A DNA stretch of 64,000 nt from DATEDA01 sp963789885 (GCA_963789885.1 CAWBNB010000046.1:56027-120026), one strand, 5' to 3'; shown: positions 17,626 to 26,998, numbered from the stretch's first letter. The notes: generated by a model from the sequence alone, not told the origin. Translations and numbers: made by a program.

Positions 17626-18611
17626 CCGCCGATCAGGTGCTTGACGCCGTCGCGCTCCTCGTGCAGCTCCTTCAGCGTGCCTTCGATCCGCGCGCGGCTG
17701 AAGTCGCTCAAGGGCAGCCCCTGCACGATCTGGTATTCGCCGCCCGTGCAGGTGACCGGGTAGCCGAAGATGACGCCCTCGGCGATGCCGTAGCTGCCGT
17801 CCGACGGGATCCCCATCGTGACCCAGTCGCCCTCGCGCGAGCCGAGCATCCAGTCGCGGACGTGGTCGATCGCGGCGTTGGCCGCGCTCGCCGCCGAGGA
17901 TGCGCCGCGCGCTTCGATGATCGCCGCACCGCGCTTCTGCACCGTCGGGATGAAGGTCGACTCGAGCCAGGCCTGGTCGTTGATCAGCGGCCACACCTTC
18001 TGGCCGTCGGCTTCGGCGTGGAAGACATCCGGGTATTGCGTCGCCGAGTGGTTGCCCCAGACCACCATCTTGCGGACCGCGGCGACCGGTTTGCCGATCT
18101 TCGCGGCGACCTGCGACAGCGCCCGGTTGTGGTCGAGGCGCATCATGCCCGTGAACTGCCGCGGCTTGAGGCTCGGCGCGCTCTTCATCGCGATTAGCGC
18201 GTTGGTGTTCGCGGGATTTCCGACGACGAGCACCTTGACGTTCCGGCTCGCGACCGCGTCGAGCGCCCGGCCCTGCACCGTGAAGATCTGCGCGTTCGCC
18301 TCGAGCAGGTCCTTCCGCTCCATGCCTTTTGAGCGCGGGCGCGCGCCGACGAGCAGCGCGACGTCGATGTCGCGGAAGGCGACCTTTGCATCGTCGGAGG
18401 TGACGATGCCGGCGAGCAGCGGGAACGCGCAGTCCTCGAGCTCCATCACCACGCCTTTCAGCGCGGGGAGCGCCGGGGTGATCTCGAGGAGCTGCAGGAT
18501 GACCGGCTGGTCCTTGCCGAGCATGTCGCCGGCTGCGATGCGGAACAGCAGGCTGTAGCCGATCTGACCGGCGGCGCCGGTGACTGCGACTCGAACGGGT
18601 TGCTTCGCCAT
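17622..18611 (-). CDS. mdh: Malate dehydrogenase
   Basis: NAD-dependent malate dehydrogenase of the cytosolic-like type common in betaproteobacteria. It shows the Rossmann motif VAVTGAAGQIGYSLLFRIA, the substrate arginines in GARPRSKGMERKDLL, and the catalytic histidine in VVWGNHSATQYPD. The length is 329 residues. An AGGAG site precedes the ATG at 18611. It faces the sdh operon across a long non-coding gap and shares its transcript with the CitE-like lyase. Confidence 0.96.
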   Translation of the reverse strand: MAKQPVRVAVTGAAGQIGYSLLFRIAAGDMLGKDQPVILQLLEITPALPALKGVVMELEDCAFPLLAGIVTSDDAKVAFRDIDVALLVGARPRSKGMERKDLLEANAQIFTVQGRALDAVASRNVKVLVVGNPANTNALIAMKSAPSLKPRQFTGMMRLDHNRALSQVAAKIGKPVAAVRKMVVWGNHSATQYPDVFHAEADGQKVWPLINDQAWLESTFIPTVQKRGAAIIEARGASSAASAANAAIDHVRDWMLGSREGDWVTMGIPSDGSYGIAEGVIFGYPVTCTGGEYQIVQGLPLSDFSRARIEGTLKELHEERDGVKHLIGG

Positions 18612-18914
18612 CGTCGGGCTCCTGAAGGGGGTATCGGGTCGCGCCCGCACGCTGCGGAGGGCGCAGGGCGCCGGCCGATGGTACCCAATCGCGCCCGTGC
18701 TGCGGCGCAACGACGGTCGAGTTTAGGCTGCACGGGAGTGGGAAGTCAACGCTCCGGCCCGTCGCTGCCGTCGGGCGTGTTCGTCGCCAAATCAAGGAGT
18801 TGAGCCAGAGCGGGACGGACGCGATTCACGTACTCGCAGGATGTCGGCCCGCGCCCGGCGCCCTCGCGCGCGGACTACAGCCGCGAGGGCTGATCGACGG
18901 CGGAGAGATCGGGA

Positions 18915-18965
18915 GCGCAATGGCGCGGGGTGCGGTTCGCAACGCGAAGTCGCGCGTGATTGCGC
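18915..18965. repeat. Imperfect inverted repeat in the mdh-sdhC gap
   Basis: GCGCAATGGCGCG at 18915-18927 faces CGCGTGATTGCGC at 18953-18965 with 11 of 13 positions complementary and a 25-nt loop. It could be a pair of half sites or a hairpin. Confidence 0.4.
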
Positions 18966-19023
18966 AACGAGCCGCCACGCCGCTTGGAGGTCGCGCTTGC
19001 CTCAATCGCATCGCAAGCGCGAT

Positions 19024-19041
19024 GACGACGCACGCGTCGTC
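19024..19041. repeat. Perfect dyad upstream of the sdhC promoter
   Basis: GACGACGC-AC-GCGTCGTC: two perfectly complementary 8-bp arms with a 2-nt spacer, about 70 bp before the sdhC -35 region. Its position and symmetry fit an operator for a dimeric regulator of the TCA operon. Confidence 0.45.
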
Positions 19042-19110
19042 GCGCGCCTCGCGAATGCGAGATCGCAACGTGCTCGCCGCGCTGCGCGTGCGAGCAGTTC
19101 ATTGTGCACC

Positions 19111-19139
19111 CCAACAAATCGCGCCCCCGCTGCTATAAT
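19111..19139 (+). promoter_or_regulatory. Sigma-70-type promoter of the sdh operon
   Basis: A consensus TATAAT -10 box at 19134-19139 is preceded, with a 17-bp spacer, by CCAACA at 19111-19116, a partial -35 element. It would start transcription near 19146 and give a leader of about 50 nt to the sdhC ATG. This is the best sigma-70 -10 box in the window. Confidence 0.65.
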
Positions 19140-19197
19140 TTCCGGCTGCTGATTCACAGCAGGCGTGGGACGCGGGGGAGAGTCGAAGGTACGCGAT

Positions 19198-19590
19198 ATG
19201 CCCGATGCTTCGCTGAACAAGAAACGACCGCTCTGGTACGACCTCAATCTCCTCAACCTGCCCCTGCCCGGGCTGGTGTCGATCCTCCATCGCATCAGCG
19301 GCGCCGCGCTGTTCTTCCTGCTCCTCTGGCTCCTGTATCTCCTGGACGGGAGCCTCGCGTCGGCGGAGCGCTTCGAGGCGATCCGCCAGACGGTTTCGCA
19401 CCCGCTCGCGAAGCTCGTGCTGCTCGGCCTGCTGTGGTCGTTCCTGCATCACCTCTGTGCCGGGATCCGGTATCTCTTTCTCGACATCCATAAGGGCGTG
19501 GCACTCGCCCCCGCCCGCGCAACCAGCGTCGTGGTCCTCGTCGTGAGCCTGGTGCTGACCGCGGCGCTCGGGTGGAGGCTCCTGTGGTGA
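19198..19590 (+). CDS. sdhC: Succinate dehydrogenase cytochrome b556 subunit
   Basis: Membrane anchor of succinate dehydrogenase (complex II). The 130-residue protein has three membrane helices, the quinone-site segment LVSILHRISGAALF, and the heme-side motif HHLCAGIRYLFLD. The ATG at 19198 follows GAAGGTACGCGAT. It begins the sdhCDAB-sdhE-gltA-sucAB-lpdA run. Confidence 0.93.
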   Translation: MPDASLNKKRPLWYDLNLLNLPLPGLVSILHRISGAALFFLLLWLLYLLDGSLASAERFEAIRQTVSHPLAKLVLLGLLWSFLHHLCAGIRYLFLDIHKGVALAPARATSVVVLVVSLVLTAALGWRLLW

Positions 19591-19931
19591 AGCGGGTCGT
19601 CGTAGGGGCCCACTACGGCTTGCGCGGCTGGCTCGTGCAGCGCGTGTCGGCGATCGTGATGGCGCTGTACACGCTCGCGTTCGCCGTCGCCCTCGCCGCC
19701 GCCAAGCCGGTCGACTACGGCCAGTGGAAGGCCCTGTTCAGCCAGGGCTGGATGCGGTTCGCGACGCTGCTCTTTTTCGTGAGCCTGCTGCTGCACGCCT
19801 GGGTCGGGATGCGCGACATCTTGATGGATTACATCAAGCCCACCGGCTGGCGGCTCGCGCTCGAGATCGTGGTCGTGCTCGTGCTCGTCGGCGCCGCCGG
19901 CTGGGCGGTCGAGATCCTCTGGAGAACCTAG
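19587..19931 (+). CDS. sdhD: Succinate dehydrogenase hydrophobic membrane anchor subunit
   Basis: Second membrane anchor of complex II: about 114 residues, three helices, with the quinone/heme segment LLLHAWVGMRDILMDYIKP. The GTG at 19587 overlaps the sdhC stop (GTGA) and has a GGAGG site 8 bp upstream; the adjacent GTG at 19584 or one at 19572 are alternatives. The stop is 2 bp before the sdhA start. Confidence 0.92.
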   Translation: MKRVVVGAHYGLRGWLVQRVSAIVMALYTLAFAVALAAAKPVDYGQWKALFSQGWMRFATLLFFVSLLLHAWVGMRDILMDYIKPTGWRLALEIVVVLVLVGAAGWAVEILWRT

Positions 19932-19933
19932 GC

Positions 19934-21721
19934 GTGGCACTCGCCGTGCGGCAGTTCGACGCGGTTGTCGTAGGTGCCGGCGGCGCGGGTCTGCGCGGCG
20001 CGCTGCAGCTCGCCGAAGCGGGGCTCAGGGTCGCAGTGCTCTCGAAGGTGTTCCCGACGCGTTCGCACACCGTGGCCGCGCAGGGCGGCGTCGGCGCCGC
20101 GCTCGGCAACATGGGGCCGGACTCGTGGCAATGGCACATGTACGACACGATCAAGGGCTCCGACTGGCTCGGCGACCAGGACGCGATCGAGTTCATGTGC
20201 CGGGAAGCGCCGCAGCTCGTGTACGAGCTCGAGCACTTCGGCATGCCGTTCGACCGCAACGACAACGGCACGATCTACCAGCGCCCGTTCGGCGGCCACA
20301 TGATGAACATGGGGGCCGGTCCCGCTGTCCAACGTTCGTGCTGTGCGGCCGACCGCACCGGCCACGCTATGCTGCACACGCTCTACCAGCGCAACGTCCG
20401 GGCGAACACGCAGTTCTTCGTCGAATGGATGGCGCTCGACCTCCTGCGCGCGCCCGACGGCCATGTGCTCGGCGTCACCGCGCTCGAGATGGAGACCGGC
20501 GAGGTCGCGCTGTTGCAGGCGCGCGCGACGCTCTTCGCGACCGGCGGCGCCGGCCGGATCTTCGCCGCGTCGACAAACGCGTACATCAACACCGGCGACG
20601 GCCTGGGCATGGCGGCGCGGGCGGGGATCCCGCTCGAGGACATGGAGTTCTTCCAGTTCCATCCGACCGGCGTTGCCGGCGCCGGCGTGCTGATCACCGA
20701 GGGCGTCCGCGGCGAGGGCGGCTACCTGCTGAACAAGAGCGGCGAGCGCTTCATGGAGCGCTATGCGCCGACGGCGAAGGATCTCGCGAGCCGCGACGTC
20801 GTGTCGCGGGCGATGGCGACCGAGATCAAGGAGGGGCGCGGGGCCGGTCCGAACGGCGACTACCTGCTGCTCAAGCTCGACCACCTCGGCCCGGAGGTGA
20901 TCGACAAGCGCCTGCCGGGGATCCGCGAGATCGCCAAACAGTTCGGCAACGTCGACCCGGTGAAGGAGCCGATCCCGGTGGTGCCAACTGCGCACTACCA
21001 GATGGGCGGGATCCCGACCAACTATCACGGCGAGGTCGTCGTCCCGGGCAAGGCCGGCCCCAACACCCTCGTCCCCGGCTTCTACGCGGCGGGCGAGTGC
21101 GGCTGCGCCTCGGTGCATGGCGCGAATCGCCTCGGCACCAACTCGCTCACCGACCTCCTCGTGTTCGGCAAGGCGGCAGGCGACGCGATGGTCAGGTTCC
21201 TGCGCGAGAACCCCGGGCATCGGAACCTGCCGGGGGAGGCTGCGGATCGCACGCTCGCGCGCCTCGCGCGACTCGACGGCCAGAAGAACGGCGAAAGCGT
21301 CTACGAGGTCGGGAACGAGTTGCGGCGCGTGATGCAGGCGCACTGCGGCGTGTTCCGCTTCCCGGACATGCTGATCGAAGGCGTGAAGAAGATCAAGGCG
21401 ATCGGCGAACGGGTGGGCCGCACGGGCATCGCGGACAAGAGCAAGACCTTCAACACCGCGCGGGTCGAGGCGTTCGAGCTCGACAACCTGGCCGAGGTCG
21501 CGCGCGCGACGATGGTGTCGGCCGAAGCGCGCAAGGAGTCGCGCGGCGCGCACGACCGCGCCGACTATCACGACCGTCCCGGCTACCCGAACGGCCGTGA
21601 CGACAAGGAATGGCTCAAGCACACCCTCTGGTACAAGGAGGGCGACCGGCTCGACTACAAGCCGGTGAACCTGAAGCCGCTGTCGATCGAGACGATCCCG
21701 CCGAAAGCGCGGGCCTACTGA
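19934..21721 (+). CDS. sdhA: Succinate dehydrogenase flavoprotein subunit
   Basis: Catalytic subunit that oxidises succinate to fumarate. The FAD fold is VVVGAGGAGLRGALQLAEA, the covalent flavin histidine is H45 in RSHTVAAQGG, and substrate-site residues lie in FHPTGVAGAG and HGANRLGTNSL. Length is 595 residues. GTG is the start. The AVQRSCCAADRTGHAM segment has one unusual extra Cys but the fold is intact. Confidence 0.97.
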   Translation: MALAVRQFDAVVVGAGGAGLRGALQLAEAGLRVAVLSKVFPTRSHTVAAQGGVGAALGNMGPDSWQWHMYDTIKGSDWLGDQDAIEFMCREAPQLVYELEHFGMPFDRNDNGTIYQRPFGGHMMNMGAGPAVQRSCCAADRTGHAMLHTLYQRNVRANTQFFVEWMALDLLRAPDGHVLGVTALEMETGEVALLQARATLFATGGAGRIFAASTNAYINTGDGLGMAARAGIPLEDMEFFQFHPTGVAGAGVLITEGVRGEGGYLLNKSGERFMERYAPTAKDLASRDVVSRAMATEIKEGRGAGPNGDYLLLKLDHLGPEVIDKRLPGIREIAKQFGNVDPVKEPIPVVPTAHYQMGGIPTNYHGEVVVPGKAGPNTLVPGFYAAGECGCASVHGANRLGTNSLTDLLVFGKAAGDAMVRFLRENPGHRNLPGEAADRTLARLARLDGQKNGESVYEVGNELRRVMQAHCGVFRFPDMLIEGVKKIKAIGERVGRTGIADKSKTFNTARVEAFELDNLAEVARATMVSAEARKESRGAHDRADYHDRPGYPNGRDDKEWLKHTLWYKEGDRLDYKPVNLKPLSIETIPPKARAY

Positions 21722-21751
21722 AGACCACCACCGACGCGAGACGAGCCGAGC

Positions 21752-22447
21752 ATGCGCCTGAGGATCTTCCGCTACGACCCCGACACGGACGCCCGGCCCT
21801 ACATGAAGGACTACGACGTCCCGCTCGAGCCCTCCGACCGGATGCTGCTCGACGCGCTGGTGAAGGTCAAAGCGCAGGACGACAGCTTCGCCTTCCGTCG
21901 CTCGTGCCGCGAGGGGGTCTGCGGCTCGGATGCGATGAACATCAACGGCAAGAACGGCCTCGCCTGCATCACGAAGCTCGCCGAGCTGAAGGAGCCGGTG
22001 GAGCTGAAGCCGCTCCCCGGGCTGCCGGTGATCCGCGATCTCTTCGTCGACATGACGCAGTTCTTCAAGCAATACCACTCGATCAAGCCGTACCTGATCA
22101 ACGACGACCCGCCGCCCGAGAAGGAGCGGCTGCAGTCGCCCGAGGACCGGGAGGAGCTGAACGGGCTGTACGAGTGCATCCTGTGCGCGTGCTGCTCGAC
22201 CTCGTGCCCGTCGTTCTGGTGGAACCCCGACAAGTTCGTCGGGCCGGCGGGGCTGCTCCAGGCTTACCGGTTCATCGCCGACACCCGCGACCAGGCGACC
22301 GCCGCGCGGCTCGACGACCTCGAGGATCCGTACCGCCTCTTCCGCTGCCACTCGATCATGAACTGCGTCGATGTCTGTCCCAAGGGGCTCAACCCGACGA
22401 AGGCGATCGGCAAGATCAAGGAAGCGATGGTCCGGCGCACGGTCTGA
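21752..22447 (+). CDS. sdhB: Succinate dehydrogenase iron-sulfur subunit
   Basis: Electron-transfer subunit carrying three clusters: [2Fe-2S] in SCREGVCGSDAMNING, [4Fe-4S] in CILCACCSTSCPSFWW, and [3Fe-4S] in CHSIMNCVDVCPKGLNP. The length is 231 residues, as normal. It sits 30 bp after sdhA and 4 bp before sdhE. Confidence 0.97.
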   Translation: MRLRIFRYDPDTDARPYMKDYDVPLEPSDRMLLDALVKVKAQDDSFAFRRSCREGVCGSDAMNINGKNGLACITKLAELKEPVELKPLPGLPVIRDLFVDMTQFFKQYHSIKPYLINDDPPPEKERLQSPEDREELNGLYECILCACCSTSCPSFWWNPDKFVGPAGLLQAYRFIADTRDQATAARLDDLEDPYRLFRCHSIMNCVDVCPKGLNPTKAIGKIKEAMVRRTV

Positions 22448-22451
22448 CCCC

Positions 22452-22698
22452 GTGCCGATCACCGACACCGAGTTCAACCGCCTGCGCTGGCGCTGCCGGC
22501 GCGGGCTGCTCGAGAACGATCTCGTGCTCGAGCGGTTCCTCGAACGGCATGGCGCGGCACTCGATGCGGGAGCGCCTCGCGGCGCTCGGCGAACTGCTCG
22601 AGCTACCGGATCCGGATCTGTGGGCGCTGGTGAGCGGGCAGCTGGAGTGTGACGAGCCGCGGCTCGCCGCAATGGTGGCGATGCTGCGGGCGACTTAG
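22452..22698 (+). CDS. sdhE: Succinate dehydrogenase assembly factor 2 family protein (one frame break)
   Basis: Small factor that promotes covalent attachment of FAD to SdhA. The first part (RLRWRCRRGLLENDLVLERF) holds the conserved RRG motif essential in SdhE. The second part (RLAALGELLELPDPDLWALV) is in another frame; skipping one G in the GGG at 22568-22570 joins them into 81 residues, the family size. GTG at 22452 is the start. The place between sdhB and gltA is standard for betaproteobacteria. Confidence 0.85.
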
Positions 22699-22723
22699 AA
22701 AGCGGTAACAGCAGGAGCGAACG

Positions 22724-24020
22724 ATGGACACGAACGGCAAGGCAATCCTGAACTACGACGACGGCAAGGTCGCCGAGTTTCCGCGCTTCTCGGGGACGAT
22801 CGGCCCGGACGTCGTGGACATCCGCGCGCTATTCAGCAAAACCGGGATGTTCACCTACGACCCCGGGTTCCTGTCCACTGCGAGCTGCCGTTCGAGCATC
22901 ACGTACATCGACGGCGACCAGGGCGTCCTGCTCTATCGCGGCTACCCGATCGAGCAGCTCGCCGTGCAGTGCGACTTCCTCGAGGTCTGCTACCTGCTGC
23001 TCAACGGCGAGCTGCCGACGCGCGCGCAGAAGCAGAAGTTCGACCGCACGGTGATGGTGCACACGATGGTGCACGAGCAGCTCAGCCGCTTTTTTTCCGG
23101 GTTCCGCCGCGACTCGCACCCGATGGCGGTGCTGGTCGGCGTCGTCGGTGCGCTGTCGGCCTTCTATCACGATTCGCTCGACATCAACGAGCCCGGCGCA
23201 GCGCGAGATCGCCGCGTTCCGGCTGGTCGCCAAGATGCCGACGATCGTGGCGATGGCGTACAAGTACTCGGTCGGGCAGCCGTTCATGTACCCGCGCAAC
23301 GACCTGTCCTACACCGGCAACTTCATGCGCATGATGTTCGGCGTGCCCGCGGAGGAGTACCAGGTGAACCCGGTGCTGGTGCGGGCGCTCGACCGCATCT
23401 TCATCCTGCACGCCGATCACGAGCAGAACGCGTCGACCTCGACGGTGCGCCTCGCCGGGTCCTCGGGCGCGAACCCGTTCGCCTGCATCGCCTCGGGCAT
23501 CGCGTGCCTGTGGGGGCCGGCGCACGGCGGCGCGAACGAAGCGGCGCTCAACATGCTCGAGGAGATCCACGACGTCTCCCACGTCAACGAGTTCATCAGG
23601 AAGGTGAAGGACAAGAACTCCGGCGCCCGGCTGATGGGGTTCGGGCACCGGGTGTACAAGAACTACGATCCGCGCGCGAAGCTGATGCGCGAGACCTGCC
23701 ACGAGGTGCTCGAGGAGCTCGGGCTGCACGACGACCGCCTGTTCAAGCTGGCGCTGCAGCTGGAGAAGATCGCGCTCGAGGACGAGTACTTCGTCGAGCG
23801 CAAGCTCTATCCGAACGTGGACTTCTACTCCGGCATCGTGCAGCGCGCGCTCGGCATCCCGACCAGCATGTTCACCTGCATCTTCTCGCTCGCGCGCACC
23901 GTGGGCTGGATCGCGCAGTGGACCGAGATGATCGCCGATCCCGACCAGAAGATCGGCCGGCCGCGGCAGCTCTACACCGGCGCGGCGCGGCGCGACGTCG
24001 TGCCGATCGACAAGCGCTGA
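22724..24020 (+). CDS. gltA: Citrate synthase, type II (one frame break)
   Basis: Hexameric NADH-sensitive-type citrate synthase making citrate from oxaloacetate and acetyl-CoA. Catalytic segments are WGPAHGGANEAALNML and GFGHRVYKNYDPRAKLM, with the N-terminal small domain typical of the proteobacterial type. The frame breaks near 23195, between DINEP and QREIAAFRLVAKMPT; skipping one G restores 431 residues. Since the cell can hardly lack citrate synthase in this operon, a sequence error is the simplest reading. AGGAG precedes the ATG. Confidence 0.93.
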
Positions 24021-24036
24021 CGCGGGGGCCGCGGCC

Positions 24037-26871
24037 ATGATGAAGGAGCTCCTGTCCAGCTCGTATCTCTTCGGCGGCAATGCGCCGTTCGTGGAGGATC
24101 TCTACGAGTCGTACCTCAACAACCCGCAGTCGGTGCCCGAGCAGTGGCGGGAGTACTTCGACCGGCTCCAGGTCCTGCCGGGCGTCGCCGGCGACGGCGG
24201 CCGCGACGTCGCGCACGCGCCGGTGGTGGAATCGTTCGCCCAGCGGGCGAAGCAGGGCACGCTGCGCGCGCCGGTGGCGCCGACCGAGCCGATCGCCGAG
24301 CGCAAGCAGGTCTACGTCCAGATGCTCATCAACGCCTACCGGTTCATGGGGAACCGGTGGGCCGAGCTCGACCCGCTCAAGCGCCTGCCGCGGCCGCCGA
24401 TCCCCGAGCTCGAGCCGGCGTACTACGACCTGGCCGAGGCGGACCTGGAGACCGTGTTCAACACCGGCACCCTGGTCGGGCCGGAGCGGGCGTCGCTGCG
24501 CGAGATCCTGCAGATCCTGCGCGAGACGTATTGCGGCACGATCGGCACCGAGTACATGTACATCTCGGACCCGGCGCAGAAGCGGTGGATCCAGCAGCGG
24601 CTCGAGGCGGTGCGCGGGCGCCCGCAGTTCTCGCCCGAGGTCCGGCGCCGGATCCTCGAGCGGCTGACCGCGGCGGAGACGCTCGAGAAGTACCTGCACA
24701 CGCGCTACGTGGGCCAGAAACGCTTCTCGCTCGAGGGCGGCGAGACGCTCATCCCCTGCATGGACGAGATGGTCCAGCGCGCCGGCAGTTTCGGCGTCGA
24801 GGAGGTCGTGATCGGCATGGCGCACCGGGGTCGGCTGAACGTCCTGGTGAACACGCTCGGCAAGTCGCCGAAGGACCTGTTCGCGGAGTTCGAGGGAACC
24901 TCGGCCGGCGACAAGACCTCGATGGGCGACGTGAAGTACCACAACGGCTTTTCGTCCGACGTGTCGACGCCGGGCGGGCCGGTGCACCTGTCGCTCGCGT
25001 TCAACCCCTCGCATCTCGAGATCGTGAATCCGGTGGTCGAGGGCTCGGTGCGTGCACGCCAGCACCGGCGGAAGGACACGAAGGGCGAGAAGGTGATCTC
25101 GATCCTGCTCCACGGCGATGCCGCGTTCGCCGGTCAGGGCGTGGTGATGGAGACGCTGAACCTGTCGCAGACGCGCGGCTACTCGACCGGCGGCACGGTG
25201 CACATCGTCGTGAACAATCAGATCGGGTTCACGACCTCTGACACGCGCGACGTGCGCTCGACGACCTACTGCACCGACGTCGCGAAGATGATCGAGGCGC
25301 CGATCTTCCACGTGAACGCCGACGACCCCGAGGCGGCGCTGTTCGTCACCCAGCTCGCGATGGACTACCGGAAGGAGTTCAGGCGCGACGTCGTCATCGA
25401 TCTCGTCTGCTTCCGGCGCCTCGGCCACAACGAGCAGGACGAGCCGTTCGTCACGCAGCCGCTGATGTACAAGAAGATCGGCCAGCACCCGGGCACCCGC
25501 AAGCTCTACGCCGACAAGCTGGTCGCTCAGGGCGTCGTGCCGGCGGACGAGCCCGACCGGCTGGTGAAGGACTACCGGCAAGCGCTCGACGAAGGGCGCC
25601 AGACCTCGAGCCCGGTGCTGTCCAGCTTCCAGCGCAAGTACGCGATCGACTGGACGCCGTTTCTCGGCGCGAAATGGACCGACGCCGCGGACACCTCGGT
25701 GCCGGTGAAGGAGCTCGAGCGGCTGGCGGTCCGACTCACGACCGTGCCCGAGGGGTTCAAGCTGCACCCGGTCGTCGAGCGGGTCCTGCAGGCGCGGCGC
25801 GATATGGGCCAGGGCAAGCAGATGCTGGACTGGGGGATGGCGGAGAACCTCGCCTACGCGACGCTGCTCGTCTCGGGCTACGGCGTGCGGCTTTCGGGAC
25901 AGGACTCCGGCCGCGGGACCTTCGCGCATCGCCATTCGGTGCTCCACGACCAGAACCGCGAGCGCTGGGACGCGGGCAGCTATGTGGCGCTGCAGAACCT
26001 CCAGGAAGAGCAGGCGGACTTCGTGGTGATCGATTCGCTGCTCTCCGAGGAGGCGGTGCTCGGCTTCGAGTACGGCTACTCGTGCGCCGAGCCGAACGAG
26101 CTGACGATCTGGGAGGCGCAGTTCGGCGACTTCGCCAACGGCGCGCAGGTGGTGATCGACCAGTTCATCACCTCCGGCGAAGCCAAGTGGGGGCGCATGT
26201 CGGGGCTGACGTTGTTCCTGCCGCACGGCTACGAAGGCCAGGGGCCGGAGCATTCGTCGGCGCGGCTGGAGCGCTACCTGCAGCTCTGCGCCGAGCACAA
26301 CGTCCAGGTCTGCGTCCCGAGCACCCCGGCGCAGATCTTCCATCTGCTGCGGCGGCAGATGGTGCGGCCGTTCCGGAAGCCCCTGATCGTGATGACGCCA
26401 AAATCGCTGCTGCGCAAGCGCGAGGCGGTGTCCAGCCTGAAGGAGCTCTCGAAGGGCAGCTTCCAGACGGTGCTCGGCGAAATCGACGCGCTCGAACCCA
26501 AGCAGGTGACGCGCATCGTCGCGTGCTCCGGCAAGGTGTATTACGACCTCCTCGTCGCGCGCCGCGAGCGACGGCTCGACAGCGTCGCGATCATCCGCGT
26601 CGAGCAGCTCTACCCGTTCCCGCACAAGCAGTTCGCGGCCGAGATGAGGCGCTACCCGAATGCGCTAGAGGTGGTGTGGTGCCAGGAGGAGCCGCAGAAC
26701 CAGGGCGCCTGGTACCAGACGCAGCACTACTTCGAGGAGAACATGCGCCCCGATCAGCGGCTCTTCTACGCCGGGCGGCCGTCGGCCGCGGCGCCGGCCG
26801 GGGGGTATCTGAGCCGGCACAACCAGCGGCAGAAGGCGCTGGTGGAGCAGGCGTTCGGGAAGTTCAAGTAA
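24037..26871 (+). CDS. sucA: 2-oxoglutarate dehydrogenase E1 component
   Basis: Thiamine-diphosphate decarboxylase of the 2-oxoglutarate dehydrogenase complex. The N-terminal E2-binding tail (SSYLFGGNAPFVEDLYESYL) and catalytic core (VIGMAHRGRLNVLVNTLGKS, HIVVNNQIGFTTSD, FRRLGHNEQDEP) are complete in 944 residues. The frame is intact. It begins 16 bp after gltA and is separated from sucB by an unusual 216-bp gap with hairpins. Confidence 0.97.
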   Translation: MMKELLSSSYLFGGNAPFVEDLYESYLNNPQSVPEQWREYFDRLQVLPGVAGDGGRDVAHAPVVESFAQRAKQGTLRAPVAPTEPIAERKQVYVQMLINAYRFMGNRWAELDPLKRLPRPPIPELEPAYYDLAEADLETVFNTGTLVGPERASLREILQILRETYCGTIGTEYMYISDPAQKRWIQQRLEAVRGRPQFSPEVRRRILERLTAAETLEKYLHTRYVGQKRFSLEGGETLIPCMDEMVQRAGSFGVEEVVIGMAHRGRLNVLVNTLGKSPKDLFAEFEGTSAGDKTSMGDVKYHNGFSSDVSTPGGPVHLSLAFNPSHLEIVNPVVEGSVRARQHRRKDTKGEKVISILLHGDAAFAGQGVVMETLNLSQTRGYSTGGTVHIVVNNQIGFTTSDTRDVRSTTYCTDVAKMIEAPIFHVNADDPEAALFVTQLAMDYRKEFRRDVVIDLVCFRRLGHNEQDEPFVTQPLMYKKIGQHPGTRKLYADKLVAQGVVPADEPDRLVKDYRQALDEGRQTSSPVLSSFQRKYAIDWTPFLGAKWTDAADTSVPVKELERLAVRLTTVPEGFKLHPVVERVLQARRDMGQGKQMLDWGMAENLAYATLLVSGYGVRLSGQDSGRGTFAHRHSVLHDQNRERWDAGSYVALQNLQEEQADFVVIDSLLSEEAVLGFEYGYSCAEPNELTIWEAQFGDFANGAQVVIDQFITSGEAKWGRMSGLTLFLPHGYEGQGPEHSSARLERYLQLCAEHNVQVCVPSTPAQIFHLLRRQMVRPFRKPLIVMTPKSLLRKREAVSSLKELSKGSFQTVLGEIDALEPKQVTRIVACSGKVYYDLLVARRERRLDSVAIIRVEQLYPFPHKQFAAEMRRYPNALEVVWCQEEPQNQGAWYQTQHYFEENMRPDQRLFYAGRPSAAAPAGGYLSRHNQRQKALVEQAFGKFK

Positions 26872-26872
26872 G

Positions 26873-26916
26873 GTTATTGCGGCGTTGAGGGCGTGCGCCT
26901 GCAACGCCGCGATAAC
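26873..26916 (+). repeat. Strong stem-loop between sucA and sucB
   Basis: A 15-bp stem (26873-26887 with 26902-26916; 14 Watson-Crick pairs plus one G-U in RNA) encloses a 14-nt loop and begins 2 bases after the sucA stop codon. No T-run follows, so it is not a classical terminator; an mRNA processing or stabilising element is possible. Confidence 0.6.
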
Positions 26917-26980
26917 TGCGCGATTTGAAGCGGCGCAAGCAACGCGTCGTTTAATTCGCGCGGACGAAGGGCAGTTCAGT

Positions 26981-26998
26981 CGCCGGGAAGGCCCGGCG
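26981..26998 (+). repeat. Second stem-loop in the sucA-sucB gap
   Basis: CGCCGGG-AAGG-CCCGGCG, a 7-bp GC-only stem with a four-base loop, midway in the 216-bp gap. A stretch of five T at 27026-27030 is too far away to form a standard terminator with it. Confidence 0.5.

Larger units (their letters stand above)
18612..19197 (+). other. 586-bp non-coding divergent region between mdh and sdhC
   Basis: No convincing gene is seen on either strand; open frames here have poor codon use and no recognisable motif. The region holds the sdhC promoter at its right end and two inverted repeats: an imperfect 13-bp pair at 18915-18927 and 18953-18965 built around GCGCAAT/ATTGCGC, and a perfect 8-bp pair at 19024-19041. 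Many betaproteobacteria carry a GntR regulator gene near here; none is present. Confidence 0.7.

Noticed and set aside
18841..19152. A roughly 100-codon open frame in the mdh-sdhC gap as a possible GntR remnant
   Set aside because: The translation is Arg/Ala/Ser-rich without any helix-turn-helix or GntR segment, and codon use is unlike the neighbours.
19928..22672. A very long open frame on the minus strand opposite sdhA-sdhB, and similar ones opposite sucA, lpdA and acnA
   Set aside because: High GC content makes stop codons rare in shadow frames. Their translations are Arg/Ala/His-rich with no motif, whereas the plus-strand frames are textbook enzymes.
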